The notes beneath the pieces were generated by a model. That model was not told the origin of the DNA and did no database searches. It worked only from the letters and a program-made list of their open reading frames with translations. A stretch of DNA of 64,000 bases, taken from positions 372,001-436,000 of the forward strand of contig NZ_CP127161.1 of assembly GCF_030263895.1 (NCBI RefSeq), in the 5' to 3' direction. Both the position numbers and the translations under genes were made by a program. This document shows positions 45,493-55,395 of the stretch, in pieces. The DNA comes from Proteiniborus sp. MB09-C3. Lineage in GTDB: Bacteria; Bacillota; Clostridia; Tissierellales; Proteiniboraceae. Each line of letters begins with the position of its first letter. Position 1 is the stretch's first letter.

Positions 45493-45521
45493 ATGATACA
45501 GGATGAGACAAGCATTGTCAA
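45493..45521 (-). promoter_or_regulatory. tRNA-array promoter
   Basis: On the minus strand, consensus TTGACA (45521-45516) and TATCAT (45498-45493) are exactly 17 bp apart and point toward the five tRNA genes. Confidence 0.85.
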
Positions 45522-45576
45522 CAACTTTTTCTGATTTTTTTGCGATTTTTATCTTCCAATAATATGTAGTTAACAT

Positions 45577-45612
45577 AAAAATAGATTCAGATGATCATCT
45601 GAATCTATTTTT
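45577..45612. terminator. 36-bp perfect palindrome
   Basis: AAAAATAGATTCAGATGA is followed directly by its full reverse complement. It lies after the leftward acetyltransferase gene (45699) and before the tRNA promoter; runs of A and T at the ends suit termination both ways. It overlaps the first DnaA box by two bases. Confidence 0.75.
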
Positions 45613-45658
45613 ATCCACAATTTTTTTAAAATTTTTAAAATTTATCCACATATCCACA
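45611..45658 (+). promoter_or_regulatory. Cluster of DnaA boxes around an A/T tract
   Basis: Two perfect TTATCCACA boxes (45611-45619 and 45642-45650) and one at 8 of 9 (ATATCCACA, 45650-45658) share one orientation. A 22-bp stretch of only A and T (45620-45641) lies between them. DnaA could bind here. The span lies between dnaB-side genes and the tRNA array. Confidence 0.65.
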
Positions 45659-45698
45659 AACATATGCACAAGTGTTCGGTATGATTATGGGGATAAAC

Positions 45699-46283
45699 TT
45701 AAATTATCTTTTTTTGTACCTTCATCTCGTAATATCTACAGTAAATAATATTATTTCTGATAGAAAAAAATTCATCTCGCCAAACATAACTCTCGTCATT
45801 ATATGTTTCTTCCTTAAGATCCGAGTGCTTTGCCTGATACTGACGTATAACTCTAAATCCGCATTTTTCATAGCATCTTATAGCACGTTTATTGAACTTA
45901 GCTACATCTAGATATAAAGTATTCATTTTCATATCATTAAAAAAATAATCCAGCAATGTCATTATTGCATCAGACCCATATCCTTTGTTTAGTACAGTAG
46001 GATCAAATACTATCCCAAGCCTTGCAGTCCTCATTATTTTTCTTATATTTCTTATATTTATGTAGCCTATCATTCTATTTTCCTCATCAAAAACTGAGAA
46101 ACATCTGGAATCTTTTCTTGAGGATCTATAGTTATACCAGCTGCGAACCTCATCATCGTTTAGACTAGGAAAATTATAGTCTTTAAATAAAGGATCATCA
46201 TGCTTTCCCCAATTTTTCATTTCTAGCACATCTTCATACCTCAATAGTCTTATCTTTACCTTACTCCCTTTCATTTCACACAC
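45699..46283 (-). CDS. GNAT acetyltransferase, RimJ/RimL type
   Basis: A protein of about 194 residues with the GNAT core ARLGIVFDPTVLNKGYGSDA and YLDVAKFNKRAIRCYEKCGF. GTG 46283 is at good distance from GGGGGAG; ATG 46289 is too close to it and ATG 46274 is also possible. Likely acetylates a protein or small molecule. It follows dnaB after about 38 nt in the same direction, ending before the 36-bp palindrome. Confidence 0.82.
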   Translation of the reverse strand: MCEMKGSKVKIRLLRYEDVLEMKNWGKHDDPLFKDYNFPSLNDDEVRSWYNYRSSRKDSRCFSVFDEENRMIGYINIRNIRKIMRTARLGIVFDPTVLNKGYGSDAIMTLLDYFFNDMKMNTLYLDVAKFNKRAIRCYEKCGFRVIRQYQAKHSDLKEETYNDESYVWRDEFFSIRNNIIYCRYYEMKVQKKII

Positions 46284-46321
46284 TAGCATCTCCCCCTGAT
46301 CATAGAGTGTGGTTCTAATTC

Positions 46322-47665
46322 CTATTGTCTCGGTTTTTCTAAATTCAAGAACTTAGTATATTCTCCCATGAATACTAGTTCTACAGTGCCTGTAGGCCCG
46401 TTACGATGTTTGGCTATGATAATCTCTCCAATGTTCTTCTTTTCTGAATCAGGGTAATAATAGTCATCCCTATATAAAAACATTACTATGTCAGCATCCT
46501 GCTCTATTGCTCCAGATTCACGAAGGTCTGAAAGTATAGGTCTGTGATCAGATCTAATTTCAGGCGCACGAGATAGCTGTGATAAAGCTATTACTGGACA
46601 GTCCATCTCCTTTGCTAAACCCTTTAATCCTCTTGATATAGTCGATATTTCCTGCTGTCTATTCTCAACTCTTCCTTCTCCAGACATTAGCTGTAAATAG
46701 TCTATCATCACAAGATCTAGGCCTTTTTCTATCTTGAGCCTTCTACATTTAGCTTTCATCTCCATCAAAGTAATTCCAGGTGTGTCATCAATAAATATTT
46801 TAGCCTGAGATAATGGCCCCATGGCTCTTAAAAGCTTTGGCCAATCGTCTTCATCTAGTCTTCCATTTATTATTTTTTGCAGCTCCACATGAGACTCAGA
46901 GCTTAGCATACGCTGAACAAGCTGTTCCTTTGACATTTCAAGACTAAATATAGCCACTGATGCATTTCCTTTTAGCGCAGAATTGACTGCAAGATTAACA
47001 GAAAAAGCTGTTTTTCCCATAGATGGTCTAGCAGCTACTAGTACAAGGTCAGATTTTTGTAAACCTGATGTTTTTTGATCTAAGTCCATAAACCCTGTAG
47101 TAAGTCCAGTTAAGTTACCTTTGCTTAGCGCCATTTGTTCAATTCTAGAGAAGCTTTCAAGGAGAACCTCTTTTATTGGGTCTAATCCTTCTCGACTTCT
47201 TTTCTGAGTAATATCAAATATCTTTTTCTCTGCTGCATCTATAATGATATTTATGTCCTCATCTGCATCGTACCCTTTTGCAATAATCTCATTGGAAGCA
47301 TTTATGAGCCTCCTTAGTATTGATTTCTCTTCAACTATTTCACAATAGAATCTTATGTTTGCAGTAGTAGAAATAGCCTCAGATAAATCAGCGAGATATA
47401 ATATCCCACCTATTGCATCTAAAGTATTTCTCTTTTTAAGCTCTTCAGATAGAGTAATTAAGTCTACTGGTTCATCCCTATTATTTATTTCTAAAATTGA
47501 CTCATATATTTCCCTATGTGCTTCCTTATAAAAATCACTAGGTCTCAATATCTCCGTAGCAGTGACTATTGCATTTTTATCAAGTATCATAGAGCCTAAT
47601 ACAGATTGCTCACCCTCAATACTATGAGGAGGTATCCTGCCTAATGACTGTATTTCAGTTGACAT
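46322..47665 (-). CDS. dnaB: Replicative DNA helicase DnaB
   Basis: The 447-residue hexameric helicase. The N-terminal domain opens RIPPHSIEGEQSVLGSMI; the RecA-like domain has Walker A ARPSMGKT, MIDYLQLM (Walker B) and the C-terminal IAKHRNGPTG arginine-finger region. No intein. Start ATG follows AGAGGTG. Its loaders, DnaD and DnaC, are encoded 2-4 kb away on the other strand. Confidence 0.96.
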   Translation of the reverse strand: MSTEIQSLGRIPPHSIEGEQSVLGSMILDKNAIVTATEILRPSDFYKEAHREIYESILEINNRDEPVDLITLSEELKKRNTLDAIGGILYLADLSEAISTTANIRFYCEIVEEKSILRRLINASNEIIAKGYDADEDINIIIDAAEKKIFDITQKRSREGLDPIKEVLLESFSRIEQMALSKGNLTGLTTGFMDLDQKTSGLQKSDLVLVAARPSMGKTAFSVNLAVNSALKGNASVAIFSLEMSKEQLVQRMLSSESHVELQKIINGRLDEDDWPKLLRAMGPLSQAKIFIDDTPGITLMEMKAKCRRLKIEKGLDLVMIDYLQLMSGEGRVENRQQEISTISRGLKGLAKEMDCPVIALSQLSRAPEIRSDHRPILSDLRESGAIEQDADIVMFLYRDDYYYPDSEKKNIGEIIIAKHRNGPTGTVELVFMGEYTKFLNLEKPRQ

Positions 47666-47697
47666 GTTATCACCTCTTTGACTGTGTATAACGAATA

Positions 47698-47733
47698 CAA
47701 GATACTAGATGAATAAATACATCAAGTATCTTG
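47698..47733 (-). terminator. Hairpin between rplI and dnaB
   Basis: CAAGATACT (47698-47706) pairs with AGTATCTTG (47725-47733), extended by GATG/CATC after a bulged base. No U run follows on the minus strand, so it may act as an attenuator, processing site or 3' end protector between rplI and dnaB. Confidence 0.5.
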
Positions 47734-47744
47734 CAGTGTCTAAT

Positions 47745-48194
47745 CTATTCCTCAGTTACCTTTACTTTAAGTTTTGCTGAAACATTAGGATATACCTTTA
47801 CATCTACAATGGTAGTTCCAATATTTTTTATATTTCCTCCGTCAATGTCCATCTTTCTTTTATCTATATCTATCTTGTGCTGTTTTTTAAGTGCTTCTGA
47901 TACATCTTTTGTTGTTATTGAGCCAAAAAGCTTACCATTTTCACCTGATTTTCCCTTTAATTCTACTGTAAGCTCAGATATTTTCTCTGCTAATTCCTTA
48001 GCTTTAGTAAGTTCTTCTTCTTTCTTGATTTTCTTCGCAGTTTTTTGTTCCTCCAGTACTTTTATATTTCCATCTGTTGCTTCCTTTGCAAGGCTTTTCG
48101 GAAATAAAAAGTTTCTTGCATATCCATCCTTTGCATTTACTATTTCACCTTTTTTACCTAATCCCTTTACATCTTGAAGTAATATAACCTTCAT
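47745..48194 (-). CDS. rplI: 50S ribosomal protein L9
   Basis: A 149-residue protein: N-terminal [20 protein letters not shown], the rRNA-binding part, a long connecting helix and a C-terminal domain. Its ATG shares one base with the gdpP stop (TAATG), so translation is coupled. Confidence 0.96.
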   Translation of the reverse strand: MKVILLQDVKGLGKKGEIVNAKDGYARNFLFPKSLAKEATDGNIKVLEEQKTAKKIKKEEELTKAKELAEKISELTVELKGKSGENGKLFGSITTKDVSEALKKQHKIDIDKRKMDIDGGNIKNIGTTIVDVKVYPNVSAKLKVKVTEE

Positions 48195-50200
48195 TATTTT
48201 TCACCTTCCTCAAAATATTCTCTTATAGCTTCTTTTAGCATTTCTTCTGCTTTATCTATATCTACATCTTCTAGCTGAGCTCCTGCCACTGCTAAGTGAC
48301 CACCGCCACCTAGCTTTTCAAGTATGAGCTGTACACTGATATCACCTAATGACCTTCCGCTAATATGGATTCTTCCATCGCTAATGACTAAAACGAAGGA
48401 AGCCATTATGCCATTAATATTAAGAAGATCATTTGCTGCTTCAGCAGCTATGAGAACTGAATCCTTGCTCTCTTTTCTCAGCTTTGATATCGCTATTCTA
48501 TCATCTATTATCTTAGCTTCTTTTACTACTTCGGCTTTTGTTATAAATGTATTTATGTCATCTTGGAAAAGCTGCCTTACAGAAGTAGTATCAGCACCTG
48601 CCCTTCTTAAAAAGGATGCAGCCTCAAAGGTTCTTACCCCTGTCTGGAAAGTAAAGTTTTTAGTATCTACACTAATACCTGCCAAAAGGGCTTCTGCCTC
48701 GAATTTATTAATATCCAGCTTTTCTCCCATATAGTTTAGTATCTCTGTAACTAACTCGCATGTAGAAGATGCATAAGGCTCTAGATAGGATAATACAGGG
48801 TCTTCTATAAAATCTATGCCTCTTCTATGATGGTCAATAAGCACAACCTTATCGATAATCTCCAAAAGATGCGGGGCCTCAGTATAGCTTGGTCTATGAT
48901 TGTCAACTAACACACACAAAGAGGCCTTATCTGCCAAGGTCCTAGCCTGCTCTGGCGTTATTATATTCTCCAGATATTCTGGATGCTCAGATTTAAGTCT
49001 GTCAAATATGTTTTTTATAGAGGGATTCGTTCCACTTAATACTATATAAGCTTGTTTGCCTCTATTTTTTACTGCTCTATATATACCAATAGAAGCCCCA
49101 AAGCTGTCCATATCCCCATTCTTATGTCCCATAATAAACACTTTCTCTGATTGATCTATAAGCTGTCTCAGTGCATGAGCTATTACTCTTGCCTTTACTT
49201 TAGTTCTCTTTTCTACAGCCTTACTCTTTCCACCATAAAAGCTTAATTTATCTATTCTCTTTACTACAGCTTGGTCTCCTCCCCTTCCCAATGCTATATC
49301 AAGAGCCGCATTTGCATATTCAAACTGTTGACTAAGACTTTTACCGTTTACCCCTATTCCTATACTTAGGGTTACAGGTATTCTATTACCTAAATCAACT
49401 TCCCTTACACTATCTAAAATCTCAAACTTCTTCATTTCTAGATTTTCCAAATTTTTATTTTCAAAAATAAGCATATATTTATCATTCTCATATTTTCTAA
49501 TGAATCCACCTATTCTAGCTGCCAATGAATTAAGAATTTTATCGACTTCAACAAATACTATAGGCCTATTGGCTTCGTCTGTATTGTTTCTGACATCATC
49601 ATAGTTATCTATTTGTATTATGCCTACGTTTACCTTCTCGTCGTTATATTTAGTTTTTAAAGTCGTAAATCCCGTATTGTCTATCCAATATAACATTATA
49701 ATGTATTCTTCTCTATTTTCTCTGCTTTTGCTTTTTTGAACAACATTATATAAAACTTTATAATACTTATCCTTAAAGGACACCTCTATGGGAGTATCTT
49801 CTTTTTTATTCATGATATTATCTATACTGAAACCTAGCATAATATCCTTAATATTTTCTTCTAATAGCTTTTTTGAATCAGTCATCTGAAGAAACCTTGT
49901 ATTATACCAGCTAATTGTTCCGTCAGTCTCCACCATCACAAGAGGTATTGGCAAATTTATTATAGCGTATTTTGTAGCGGTATCTAAACCAGTAGTCAAG
50001 CTCTCTATATATTTAGTCCACTCTACCTTTTTGAGATGGATGTTCTTCCAATGATAATATATTAGATATGCTAAAAGTATGACTCCAAGAGCAGCAATCT
50101 TTGGCTCATAAAAAGCAATAATACTTATTAACACACCAATTATCAGCAAATAGAGCTTTGAATCCGGAATTAGAAATTTAAATATTCTCTTATTTGACAT
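48194..50200 (-). CDS. gdpP: Cyclic-di-AMP phosphodiesterase GdpP
   Basis: The 668-residue membrane enzyme degrades c-di-AMP. Two N-terminal helices (about 13-47), a PAS-like domain, a degenerate GGDEF domain, then DHH and DHHA1 domains ([42 protein letters not shown]). The DHH metal residues are intact. It regulates osmolyte transport and wall homeostasis. Start ATG follows GGAGGAGG. Confidence 0.95.
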   Translation of the reverse strand: MSNKRIFKFLIPDSKLYLLIIGVLISIIAFYEPKIAALGVILLAYLIYYHWKNIHLKKVEWTKYIESLTTGLDTATKYAIINLPIPLVMVETDGTISWYNTRFLQMTDSKKLLEENIKDIMLGFSIDNIMNKKEDTPIEVSFKDKYYKVLYNVVQKSKSRENREEYIIMLYWIDNTGFTTLKTKYNDEKVNVGIIQIDNYDDVRNNTDEANRPIVFVEVDKILNSLAARIGGFIRKYENDKYMLIFENKNLENLEMKKFEILDSVREVDLGNRIPVTLSIGIGVNGKSLSQQFEYANAALDIALGRGGDQAVVKRIDKLSFYGGKSKAVEKRTKVKARVIAHALRQLIDQSEKVFIMGHKNGDMDSFGASIGIYRAVKNRGKQAYIVLSGTNPSIKNIFDRLKSEHPEYLENIITPEQARTLADKASLCVLVDNHRPSYTEAPHLLEIIDKVVLIDHHRRGIDFIEDPVLSYLEPYASSTCELVTEILNYMGEKLDINKFEAEALLAGISVDTKNFTFQTGVRTFEAASFLRRAGADTTSVRQLFQDDINTFITKAEVVKEAKIIDDRIAISKLRKESKDSVLIAAEAANDLLNINGIMASFVLVISDGRIHISGRSLGDISVQLILEKLGGGGHLAVAGAQLEDVDIDKAEEMLKEAIREYFEEGEK

Positions 50201-50222
50201 AACATATCCTCCTCCAAGGAGT

Positions 50223-51170
50223 TTATTCCACCCTTTTCAATTTTCTAAAATCAATTATTACATCTAATAAACCTATAAAAGAAATTAATAGGCCTATTGG
50301 CACATTTACGATTATTAGAAATATGAGAATAGCTTTTGTAATTTTATGCATCTTTCTTTTATTCATTAGAAAAACCGTGACGGACAAACCCTGCATAAAG
50401 AAAACAAAGGATATTAAAATTAGTGTATTAATAAATATTGTCTCATAGTAAAAAAGCTTCATATATCTAACTACTAGGGCAGCTGCTATAATAACTACAG
50501 CACCCATTATAGCATTGCTGGGAAGCCTAAAATACATGAATCTAGGAATTTCTACTGTTCTATGCCCTAATCTCCTAAGTATTGCCGTAGACATCCAATA
50601 GTTTATATATACAACAAAAACAGCAAAAATTATTAAAGTTGCTGGTATGATTATTATTGTATACTCTACAATTGCCATTAAAGCATCCTTCATCATAGAA
50701 AATTCGTATGTAGAAATCTCCATTTCTTTTAACATATTCAGATTAAGCTTCATACTTTCCGTTAAAAATGTGCTGATTTTGGATAAAAAGCTAACACCTG
50801 TCATATATCCAATAATAGTCACAGATAACAATGAAGTTGCTATAATACCTATGATTCCCCCAGTCAATATTTGGTGTGGCTTATATTTTTTATTTATCAT
50901 ATAAGTTAAAATAATAGAAATCAACCCAAGTATCAAAAATATTAACTTATCAGTGAATATGTCAACAAATACCCCTATTAGTATATTAGATGCTAGGACT
51001 CCATATATGTTGTATTTTGTATTATGCCTTACCCCAAGAATTATAAAGGGCACTGGATAAAATAAAGTTATTATTGGAAACACATTATATCCAAAGAGCA
51101 TAATTAGAGTCACAAATGTTGTAATAAGGGCAGTTTCAACAACCCGAGTTGTCTTTTCTCCTAAGTTCAA
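50223..51170 (-). CDS. YybS-like DUF2232 membrane protein
   Basis: A polytopic protein of about 315 residues with eight or so helices, matching the DUF2232/YybS family by layout and by its place upstream of gdpP and downstream of ssb/rpsR, as in B. subtilis. TTG 51170 has GAGGTG at good distance; GTG 51179 is the alternative. Transport-like role is only inferred. Confidence 0.82.
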   Translation of the reverse strand: MNLGEKTTRVVETALITTFVTLIMLFGYNVFPIITLFYPVPFIILGVRHNTKYNIYGVLASNILIGVFVDIFTDKLIFLILGLISIILTYMINKKYKPHQILTGGIIGIIATSLLSVTIIGYMTGVSFLSKISTFLTESMKLNLNMLKEMEISTYEFSMMKDALMAIVEYTIIIIPATLIIFAVFVVYINYWMSTAILRRLGHRTVEIPRFMYFRLPSNAIMGAVVIIAAALVVRYMKLFYYETIFINTLILISFVFFMQGLSVTVFLMNKRKMHKITKAILIFLIIVNVPIGLLISFIGLLDVIIDFRKLKRVE

Positions 51171-51181
51171 ATTTTTCACCT

Positions 51182-51508
51182 CTAACTCCTTTTTCTCTTA
51201 AAATATTCTAATAAACTACCTAAGTCTCCATACCATTGTTCAATTTTATGTTCCTCTACAAGCGCAAGCTTAGCTTTTTCTTCTACCTTTGCATCTATAC
51301 TTTCATATGAAACCCCAAGCCTTTTCCCAAGTAGATATGCCACAAGTATTATATTGGATACTGAATCAAGCATTGCATCATGACTATTTTGGATACCCTT
51401 CACCAAAAGCTCATACAATGATGCAACAGCCATAAGCAGTTCACTTTTTAACCACTCTATAACCTTTATGTTTTTTGTTACATCTATATTCTTATCATTA
51501 AATGACAT
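51182..51508 (-). CDS. MazG-like protein
   Basis: A 108-residue helical protein with the MazG-like layout (IKVIEWLKSELLMAVASLYE, LDSVSNIILVAYLLGKRLG). The metal-binding EExxE set of true MazG pyrophosphatases is not obvious, so catalysis is doubtful. ATG 51508 has a GGGGGGG ribosome site. It lies 11 nt before the YybS-like gene. Confidence 0.75.
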   Translation of the reverse strand: MSFNDKNIDVTKNIKVIEWLKSELLMAVASLYELLVKGIQNSHDAMLDSVSNIILVAYLLGKRLGVSYESIDAKVEEKAKLALVEEHKIEQWYGDLGSLLEYFKRKRS

Positions 51509-51673
51509 GATTAATCCCCCCCCATAATACATTATATCAAACCTAAGGCTCTTTAACTAATTTTATTTTACGCATTATGATTCTTATAGTAATTCTATAC
51601 AGAAGCAGTATCTATGTCAATTAAGTAAGTATTCTAATCTTTCATAAGTTGAGTTAGGTCATAAAAAAATAAA

Positions 51674-51706
51674 AGAGATATACTACATATTATATAATAT
51701 ATCTCT
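51674..51706 (-). terminator. Terminator of rpsF-ssb-rpsR
   Basis: AGAGATATA (51674-51682) pairs with TATATCTCT (51698-51706). On the minus strand the stem is followed by TTTTATTTTTTT, 27 nt after the rpsR stop. Confidence 0.8.
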
Positions 51707-51732
51707 CTTCTATACTATTTAAAATTTTAAAA

Positions 51733-51966
51733 TTAGTCTGCTGTATATGGTAAAAGTGCAACTTGTCTTGCTCTTTTAATAGCACGAGTTAATTGTCTTT
51801 GATGTAAAGCACAGTTTCCTGAGATTCTTCTAGGAAGTATCTTTCCTCTTTCAGTAACATATTTTTTAAGCTTGTTTACATCTTTATAGCTTATGCTAGT
51901 AGCATCATCAACACAGAAACTACAAACTCTTTTTTTAGTTCTAAATTTTCTTCCTGGTTGTGCCAT
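51733..51966 (-). CDS. rpsR: 30S ribosomal protein S18
   Basis: A 77-residue protein with RKKRVCSFC-like N-terminus (here [13 protein letters not shown]), [19 protein letters not shown] and the conserved [20 protein letters not shown]. Last gene of the leftward rpsF-ssb-rpsR operon. Start ATG follows AAAGGAGGG. Confidence 0.96.
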   Translation of the reverse strand: MAQPGRKFRTKKRVCSFCVDDATSISYKDVNKLKKYVTERGKILPRRISGNCALHQRQLTRAIKRARQVALLPYTAD

Positions 51967-51980
51967 TCTTTTTCCCTCCT

Positions 51981-52433
51981 TTAGAATGGAATATCATCAT
52001 CATCTGTAGGATGGAAACCATCCATATCTATGTCCATACCGAAATCTTTGTTTGTATTTAAATCTCTATTTGTATTTTGGTTACCTTGTCTAGCTTCTCC
52101 CCATTCAAGGAATTGAACTCTATCTGCCACTACATCTGTCGTATATCTCTTAGTTCCATCCTGAGCGGTATAGCTTCCTGTCTGGATACGTCCTTGAATT
52201 GCTACAAGTCTACCCTTAACTAAATAGTTCGCACAGTTCTCAGCCTGTTTTCCCCAAACTACAATATTTATAAAATCTGCCGTAGGTTGTCCTTTACTCT
52301 CAAATTCCTGTTTCTTTTCTCTCGATAAGTCTTTATCCACCGCTATGCTAAATCTAGAAACTGCCATTCCACTAGACAGATATCTCAGTTCAGGGTCTCT
52401 TGTCAATCTTCCAATAAGTATTACACTATTCAC
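51981..52433 (-). CDS. ssb: Single-stranded DNA-binding protein
   Basis: A 150-residue SSB: OB fold opening [19 protein letters not shown], then [18 protein letters not shown] and [17 protein letters not shown], and the acidic tip DDDDIPF that recruits replication partners. GTG 52433 has GGGGGTG before it and gives the usual length; a longer frame from 52463 overlaps rpsF. Confidence 0.95.
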   Translation of the reverse strand: MNSVILIGRLTRDPELRYLSSGMAVSRFSIAVDKDLSREKKQEFESKGQPTADFINIVVWGKQAENCANYLVKGRLVAIQGRIQTGSYTAQDGTKRYTTDVVADRVQFLEWGEARQGNQNTNRDLNTNKDFGMDIDMDGFHPTDDDDIPF

Positions 52434-52455
52434 AATTACACCCCCAACAGCTTTA

Positions 52456-52740
52456 TTATTCATCTTCTCTAATTATCATGTGTCTAATTACATCATCTGT
52501 AATTTTAGCAATTCTGTCTATTTCATCTACAACATCTGCTCCAGAAGTGATATTCAATAAAACATAGTAGCCTTCTTGATAATCATTGATTTCATAAGCA
52601 AGCTTTCTGCTTCCCCATACATCAACATTATCAACTGTACCATTTGTCTCAACTATGCCCTTGAATCTTTCAACAAGATTATTTCTTGTCTCTTCTTCCA
52701 TGCCTGGCGCAAAAATTAGAACAACTTCGTATTTTTTCAT
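52456..52740 (-). CDS. rpsF: 30S ribosomal protein S6
   Basis: A 94-residue protein with KKYEVVLIFAPGMEEETRNN, WGSRKLAYEINDYQEGYYVL and the usual C-terminus. ATG 52740 follows GGGAGGTG. First gene of the operon with ssb and rpsR; it has a leader with a likely S6:S18 site. Confidence 0.95.
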   Translation of the reverse strand: MKKYEVVLIFAPGMEEETRNNLVERFKGIVETNGTVDNVDVWGSRKLAYEINDYQEGYYVLLNITSGADVVDEIDRIAKITDDVIRHMIIREDE

Positions 52741-52749
52741 GTACTTCAC

Positions 52750-52790
52750 CTCCCTTTGGACTAAACGGCCCTATTTATATAATAGAGCAA
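52750..52790 (-). promoter_or_regulatory. Possible S6:S18 binding leader of rpsF
   Basis: In the rpsF leader the minus strand carries CTATTATATAAATAG, then GGGCCGTTTAGTCC just before the ribosome site. A CCG in a bulged stem directly upstream of rpsF is the mark of the S6:S18 autoregulatory motif. Judged by eye without a covariance model. Confidence 0.4.
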
Positions 52791-52888
52791 GGATAACATA
52801 CTACATCACTGTATTATATCATTTATTATGTATAAATACAACAAATATTATTGACAATATTTTTACTTGATTAGCTCTATTGTTTTTA

Positions 52889-52917
52889 TTGATAATTTCC
52901 ATTAACTATAGTATATA
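52889..52917 (+). promoter_or_regulatory. Putative msrA promoter
   Basis: TTGATA (52889-52894) and TATATA (52912-52917) are 17 bp apart, about 50 bp before the msrA start codon. The same -10 region can also be read as TATAAT (52914-52919). Confidence 0.55.
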
Positions 52918-52965
52918 ATAGTACTATAAAAATACCATAGAAAAAACAAGTTGGAGGTGCCTAAA

Positions 52966-53445
52966 GTGAAAGAAATCATATTAGCTGGAGGATGCTTTTG
53001 GGGTGTGGAAGAATACATGTCTAGAATAAATGGGATAGTGGAAACTAGAATTGGTTATGCTAATGGTACGGCTCGTAATCCTAGTTATCAGGACGTATGT
53101 AGGGGAGATACAGGTCATGCTGAAGCTTGTATAGTCAGATATGATGAGAATGTTATTTCACTAGAAGAGCTATTACACAAATTTTGGAAGGTTATAAATC
53201 CTACATCATTAAATAAGCAGGGTGGAGATGTAGGCCATCAGTATAGAACTGGTATTTATTATATAGACGATGGAGACTTGCCTATTATAGAAAAGTCTTT
53301 GAAGAAAGAGCAGCAAAAATATGACAAAGAAATTGTAACTGAAGTAGAGCCTTTAAGCTGCTTCTATAATGCAGAAGAATATCATCAGAATTATTTGAAA
53401 AAGAATCCTGGAGGCTATTGCCATATAGATTTAAGCTCCATGTAA
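52966..53445 (+). CDS. msrA: Peptide methionine (S)-S-oxide reductase MsrA
   Basis: A 159-residue enzyme that repairs oxidised methionine. The catalytic motif is AGGCFWG with Cys10 (TGC, so no selenocysteine as found in some clostridial forms); GDTGHAEA and the C-terminal NPGGYCHI region follow. GTG 52966 follows GGAGGTGCC; an upstream ATG at 52951 lies in the ribosome site. No MsrB domain is attached. Confidence 0.94.
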   Translation: MKEIILAGGCFWGVEEYMSRINGIVETRIGYANGTARNPSYQDVCRGDTGHAEACIVRYDENVISLEELLHKFWKVINPTSLNKQGGDVGHQYRTGIYYIDDGDLPIIEKSLKKEQQKYDKEIVTEVEPLSCFYNAEEYHQNYLKKNPGGYCHIDLSSM

Positions 53446-53554
53446 ACAATCTATTGTCTAGCTAATAATGATTGCTATACTAATATACTTAAAATTTATA
53501 TTATATTAGCTAGCATATGAAGTTAAACCATATGATTCTACGAGGTGAAATATA

Positions 53555-53872
53555 ATGGATAAAGACTTTTTCCAAGCCTTCTTAATAAGATTTAGAGTAA
53601 ACTGTAATCTAAGAGCTGGATTTTTGCCTGCTAATTATAATGATATGGAATTCCCTTTTAGAATATATAAGGGAGCTTATGAAGAAACTAGAGAAGAACT
53701 TATAAAGGAAGAAAATCCTACGGAGGAACAATTGAAGATAATCGCCAATGCTTATGAGGTCTTTATGAAGCATCTAGAAGAATCTGAGGATTATGGTTTT
53801 GCGGAAAAAGAAATGATAAATTGGGCAGAAAGCATCAAGTCCTTGAACAAAGGTAGAGATTCACAAAGATAA
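53555..53872 (+). CDS. Small acidic protein, unrecognised
   Basis: A 105-residue soluble helical protein rich in Glu and Lys (FQAFLIRFRVNCNLRAGFLP, EEQLKIIANAYEVFMKHLEE). I recognise no family. Clear ribosome site (ACGAGGTG) and a strong terminator after it support a real gene. It may share the msrA transcript. Confidence 0.7.
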   Translation: MDKDFFQAFLIRFRVNCNLRAGFLPANYNDMEFPFRIYKGAYEETREELIKEENPTEEQLKIIANAYEVFMKHLEESEDYGFAEKEMINWAESIKSLNKGRDSQR

Positions 53873-53917
53873 TTTGTGGACATATCAAAAGCGATAAACT
53901 GAATATGGAAAGAAAAA

Positions 53918-53951
53918 GCCTCATTCCTAAGAGTTATCTTAGGAATGAGGC
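53918..53951 (+). terminator. Strong hairpin terminator
   Basis: GCCTCATTCCTAAG (53918-53931) pairs perfectly with CTTAGGAATGAGGC (53938-53951) over a 6-nt loop. The T run (CTTTC) is short on the plus strand and an A run precedes it, so it can serve both directions. Confidence 0.75.
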
Positions 53952-54059
53952 CTTTCACAAATATACAGAAAAAAACATCAAAAGCAAAATAAAATATTAT
54001 AAAAAACCGCTTCTCTTTATGATTATAATCTAGCCCAACAGCGCTACTACACGAAAAGG

Positions 54060-55031
54060 CTATTTTATCTTAGGCAACACATACCTCCAGAGCTGCTCCT
54101 TCGAATTTCCATCCTTTCCAGTCCCAACATATACCACTTCTAAGAACTCAGCGTCTTGCCGAGGCCAGCTTGCTGCAGGATCTCCCATACCCGTAATTAC
54201 CGGATCGGGAATTGAAATCAGAGTATCTGAGGAAATATCCCAGATATTCATGGTACGTGAGGTGTTGTTTGAATCTGGATTCCCTAGAGGAAATGCCAAA
54301 AGTGTACCATCTGTACTGATAGCTCCACCGTTAATAGGGTAGCCGCCAGTAACTTCAAGTCGATTCGTCTCCACCCATTGATTATCATTGTCAAAGTGGC
54401 CAAAGTAAATAATCTGTGAGTTGCCACCATCAGGCTGATATGCTAGAAATCGGCCTCGAGCTGCATAGATACGGGGGCTCTCTCCGTGAAAAGTCACGGG
54501 AATCACTTTACCGTCTAGCCTACAAATCAAATACTCCGTTTTAGAAACCTGTCCATCATAAATATCGGAGGAGCAAAGCAGAGTGCTGTTGTCTAGCCAG
54601 TAATAGATGCTGTAATACTCCCCTTTCTTGCTTTTCAGTAGAATACGCTCCTCTCCTGTATTCAAATCAAAAGCAAAAACAGACATGCCGCCTACATCGA
54701 TGCAATCTTTGTTGGAATGATAAATCACCGTGCTTCCATCTGGAAAGAGAGAAGCACCACTTGCCCAAATAAGAGCTGAGTTATCGACTTTTCCGATGCT
54801 CTCTGCGTAGGAATGCCACTCTTCCTTGCTTTTTCCCTCAAACTTTGGTAAGGCAAGAGCAAGTTCAAGAGTAATCTGCTGTGGATTGTAGTTGTCATAT
54901 ATCAGTTCCCAACTACCATCTGCCAGATTGACAGTTGGCATCAGTGTTGAACTTGAAATCCCTGATCCACATCCAGAAAACAAAAAGGCAAAGACACAAG
55001 CACTCATCAAAGCCACAAAAGACTTCTTCAT
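54060..55031 (-). CDS. Lipoprotein with a beta-propeller-like domain
   Basis: A 323-residue secreted lipoprotein: signal peptide with lipobox FSGC, lipidated Cys21. The rest shows repeated beta segments (LIWASGASLFPDGSTVIYHS, AFDLNTGEERILLK, AISTDGTLLAFPLG) like WD40/TolB-type propellers. Its base composition looks richer in G+C than both neighbours, which suggests acquisition. Function unknown. Start ATG follows GGGAGG. Confidence 0.75.
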   Translation of the reverse strand: MKKSFVALMSACVFAFLFSGCGSGISSSTLMPTVNLADGSWELIYDNYNPQQITLELALALPKFEGKSKEEWHSYAESIGKVDNSALIWASGASLFPDGSTVIYHSNKDCIDVGGMSVFAFDLNTGEERILLKSKKGEYYSIYYWLDNSTLLCSSDIYDGQVSKTEYLICRLDGKVIPVTFHGESPRIYAARGRFLAYQPDGGNSQIIYFGHFDNDNQWVETNRLEVTGGYPINGGAISTDGTLLAFPLGNPDSNNTSRTMNIWDISSDTLISIPDPVITGMGDPAASWPRQDAEFLEVVYVGTGKDGNSKEQLWRYVLPKIK

Positions 55032-55085
55032 GAGATAATTCCTCCCTGTGTAATATTTATAGGGTTTGATTTTCTATATATAATA

Positions 55086-55307
55086 TCATTCTGTTCTTTG
55101 CTTTTCTACTGCCTCTGGATTACTGCTGCTAAGAACCTTTTTTACTCTTCTTTCAAATTCTCTTCTGGCAAGCCATACCTGGCGTTCACAGCCTAGGCAC
55201 TTTAGTTTAAAATCTACTCCAGTTCTCATGACTTCCCATTTGTTTTCTCCACATGGATGAGCTTTTTTAAGCTGCACCACATCTCCGACATTGTATTTTA
55301 CAATCAT
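55086..55307 (-). CDS. DUF951 protein
   Basis: A 73-residue protein of the DUF951 family: YNVGDVVQLKKAHPCGENKW and DFKLKCLGCERQVWLARREF. The Cys set suggests a zinc site. Genes of this family are often next to mscS in Firmicutes, as here. Start ATG follows GGGGAGGG. Confidence 0.9.
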   Translation of the reverse strand: MIVKYNVGDVVQLKKAHPCGENKWEVMRTGVDFKLKCLGCERQVWLARREFERRVKKVLSSSNPEAVEKQRTE

Positions 55308-55395
55308 CTAATCCCTCCCCTAACTACAATAAAGCTACCTCTCTATGACAATCATATATGAAGTAGCTTGAGCTATAAATACATTATATTATATT

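Noticed and set aside
46322-47665. Intein in dnaB
   Set aside because: The gene has normal length and continuous helicase motifs.
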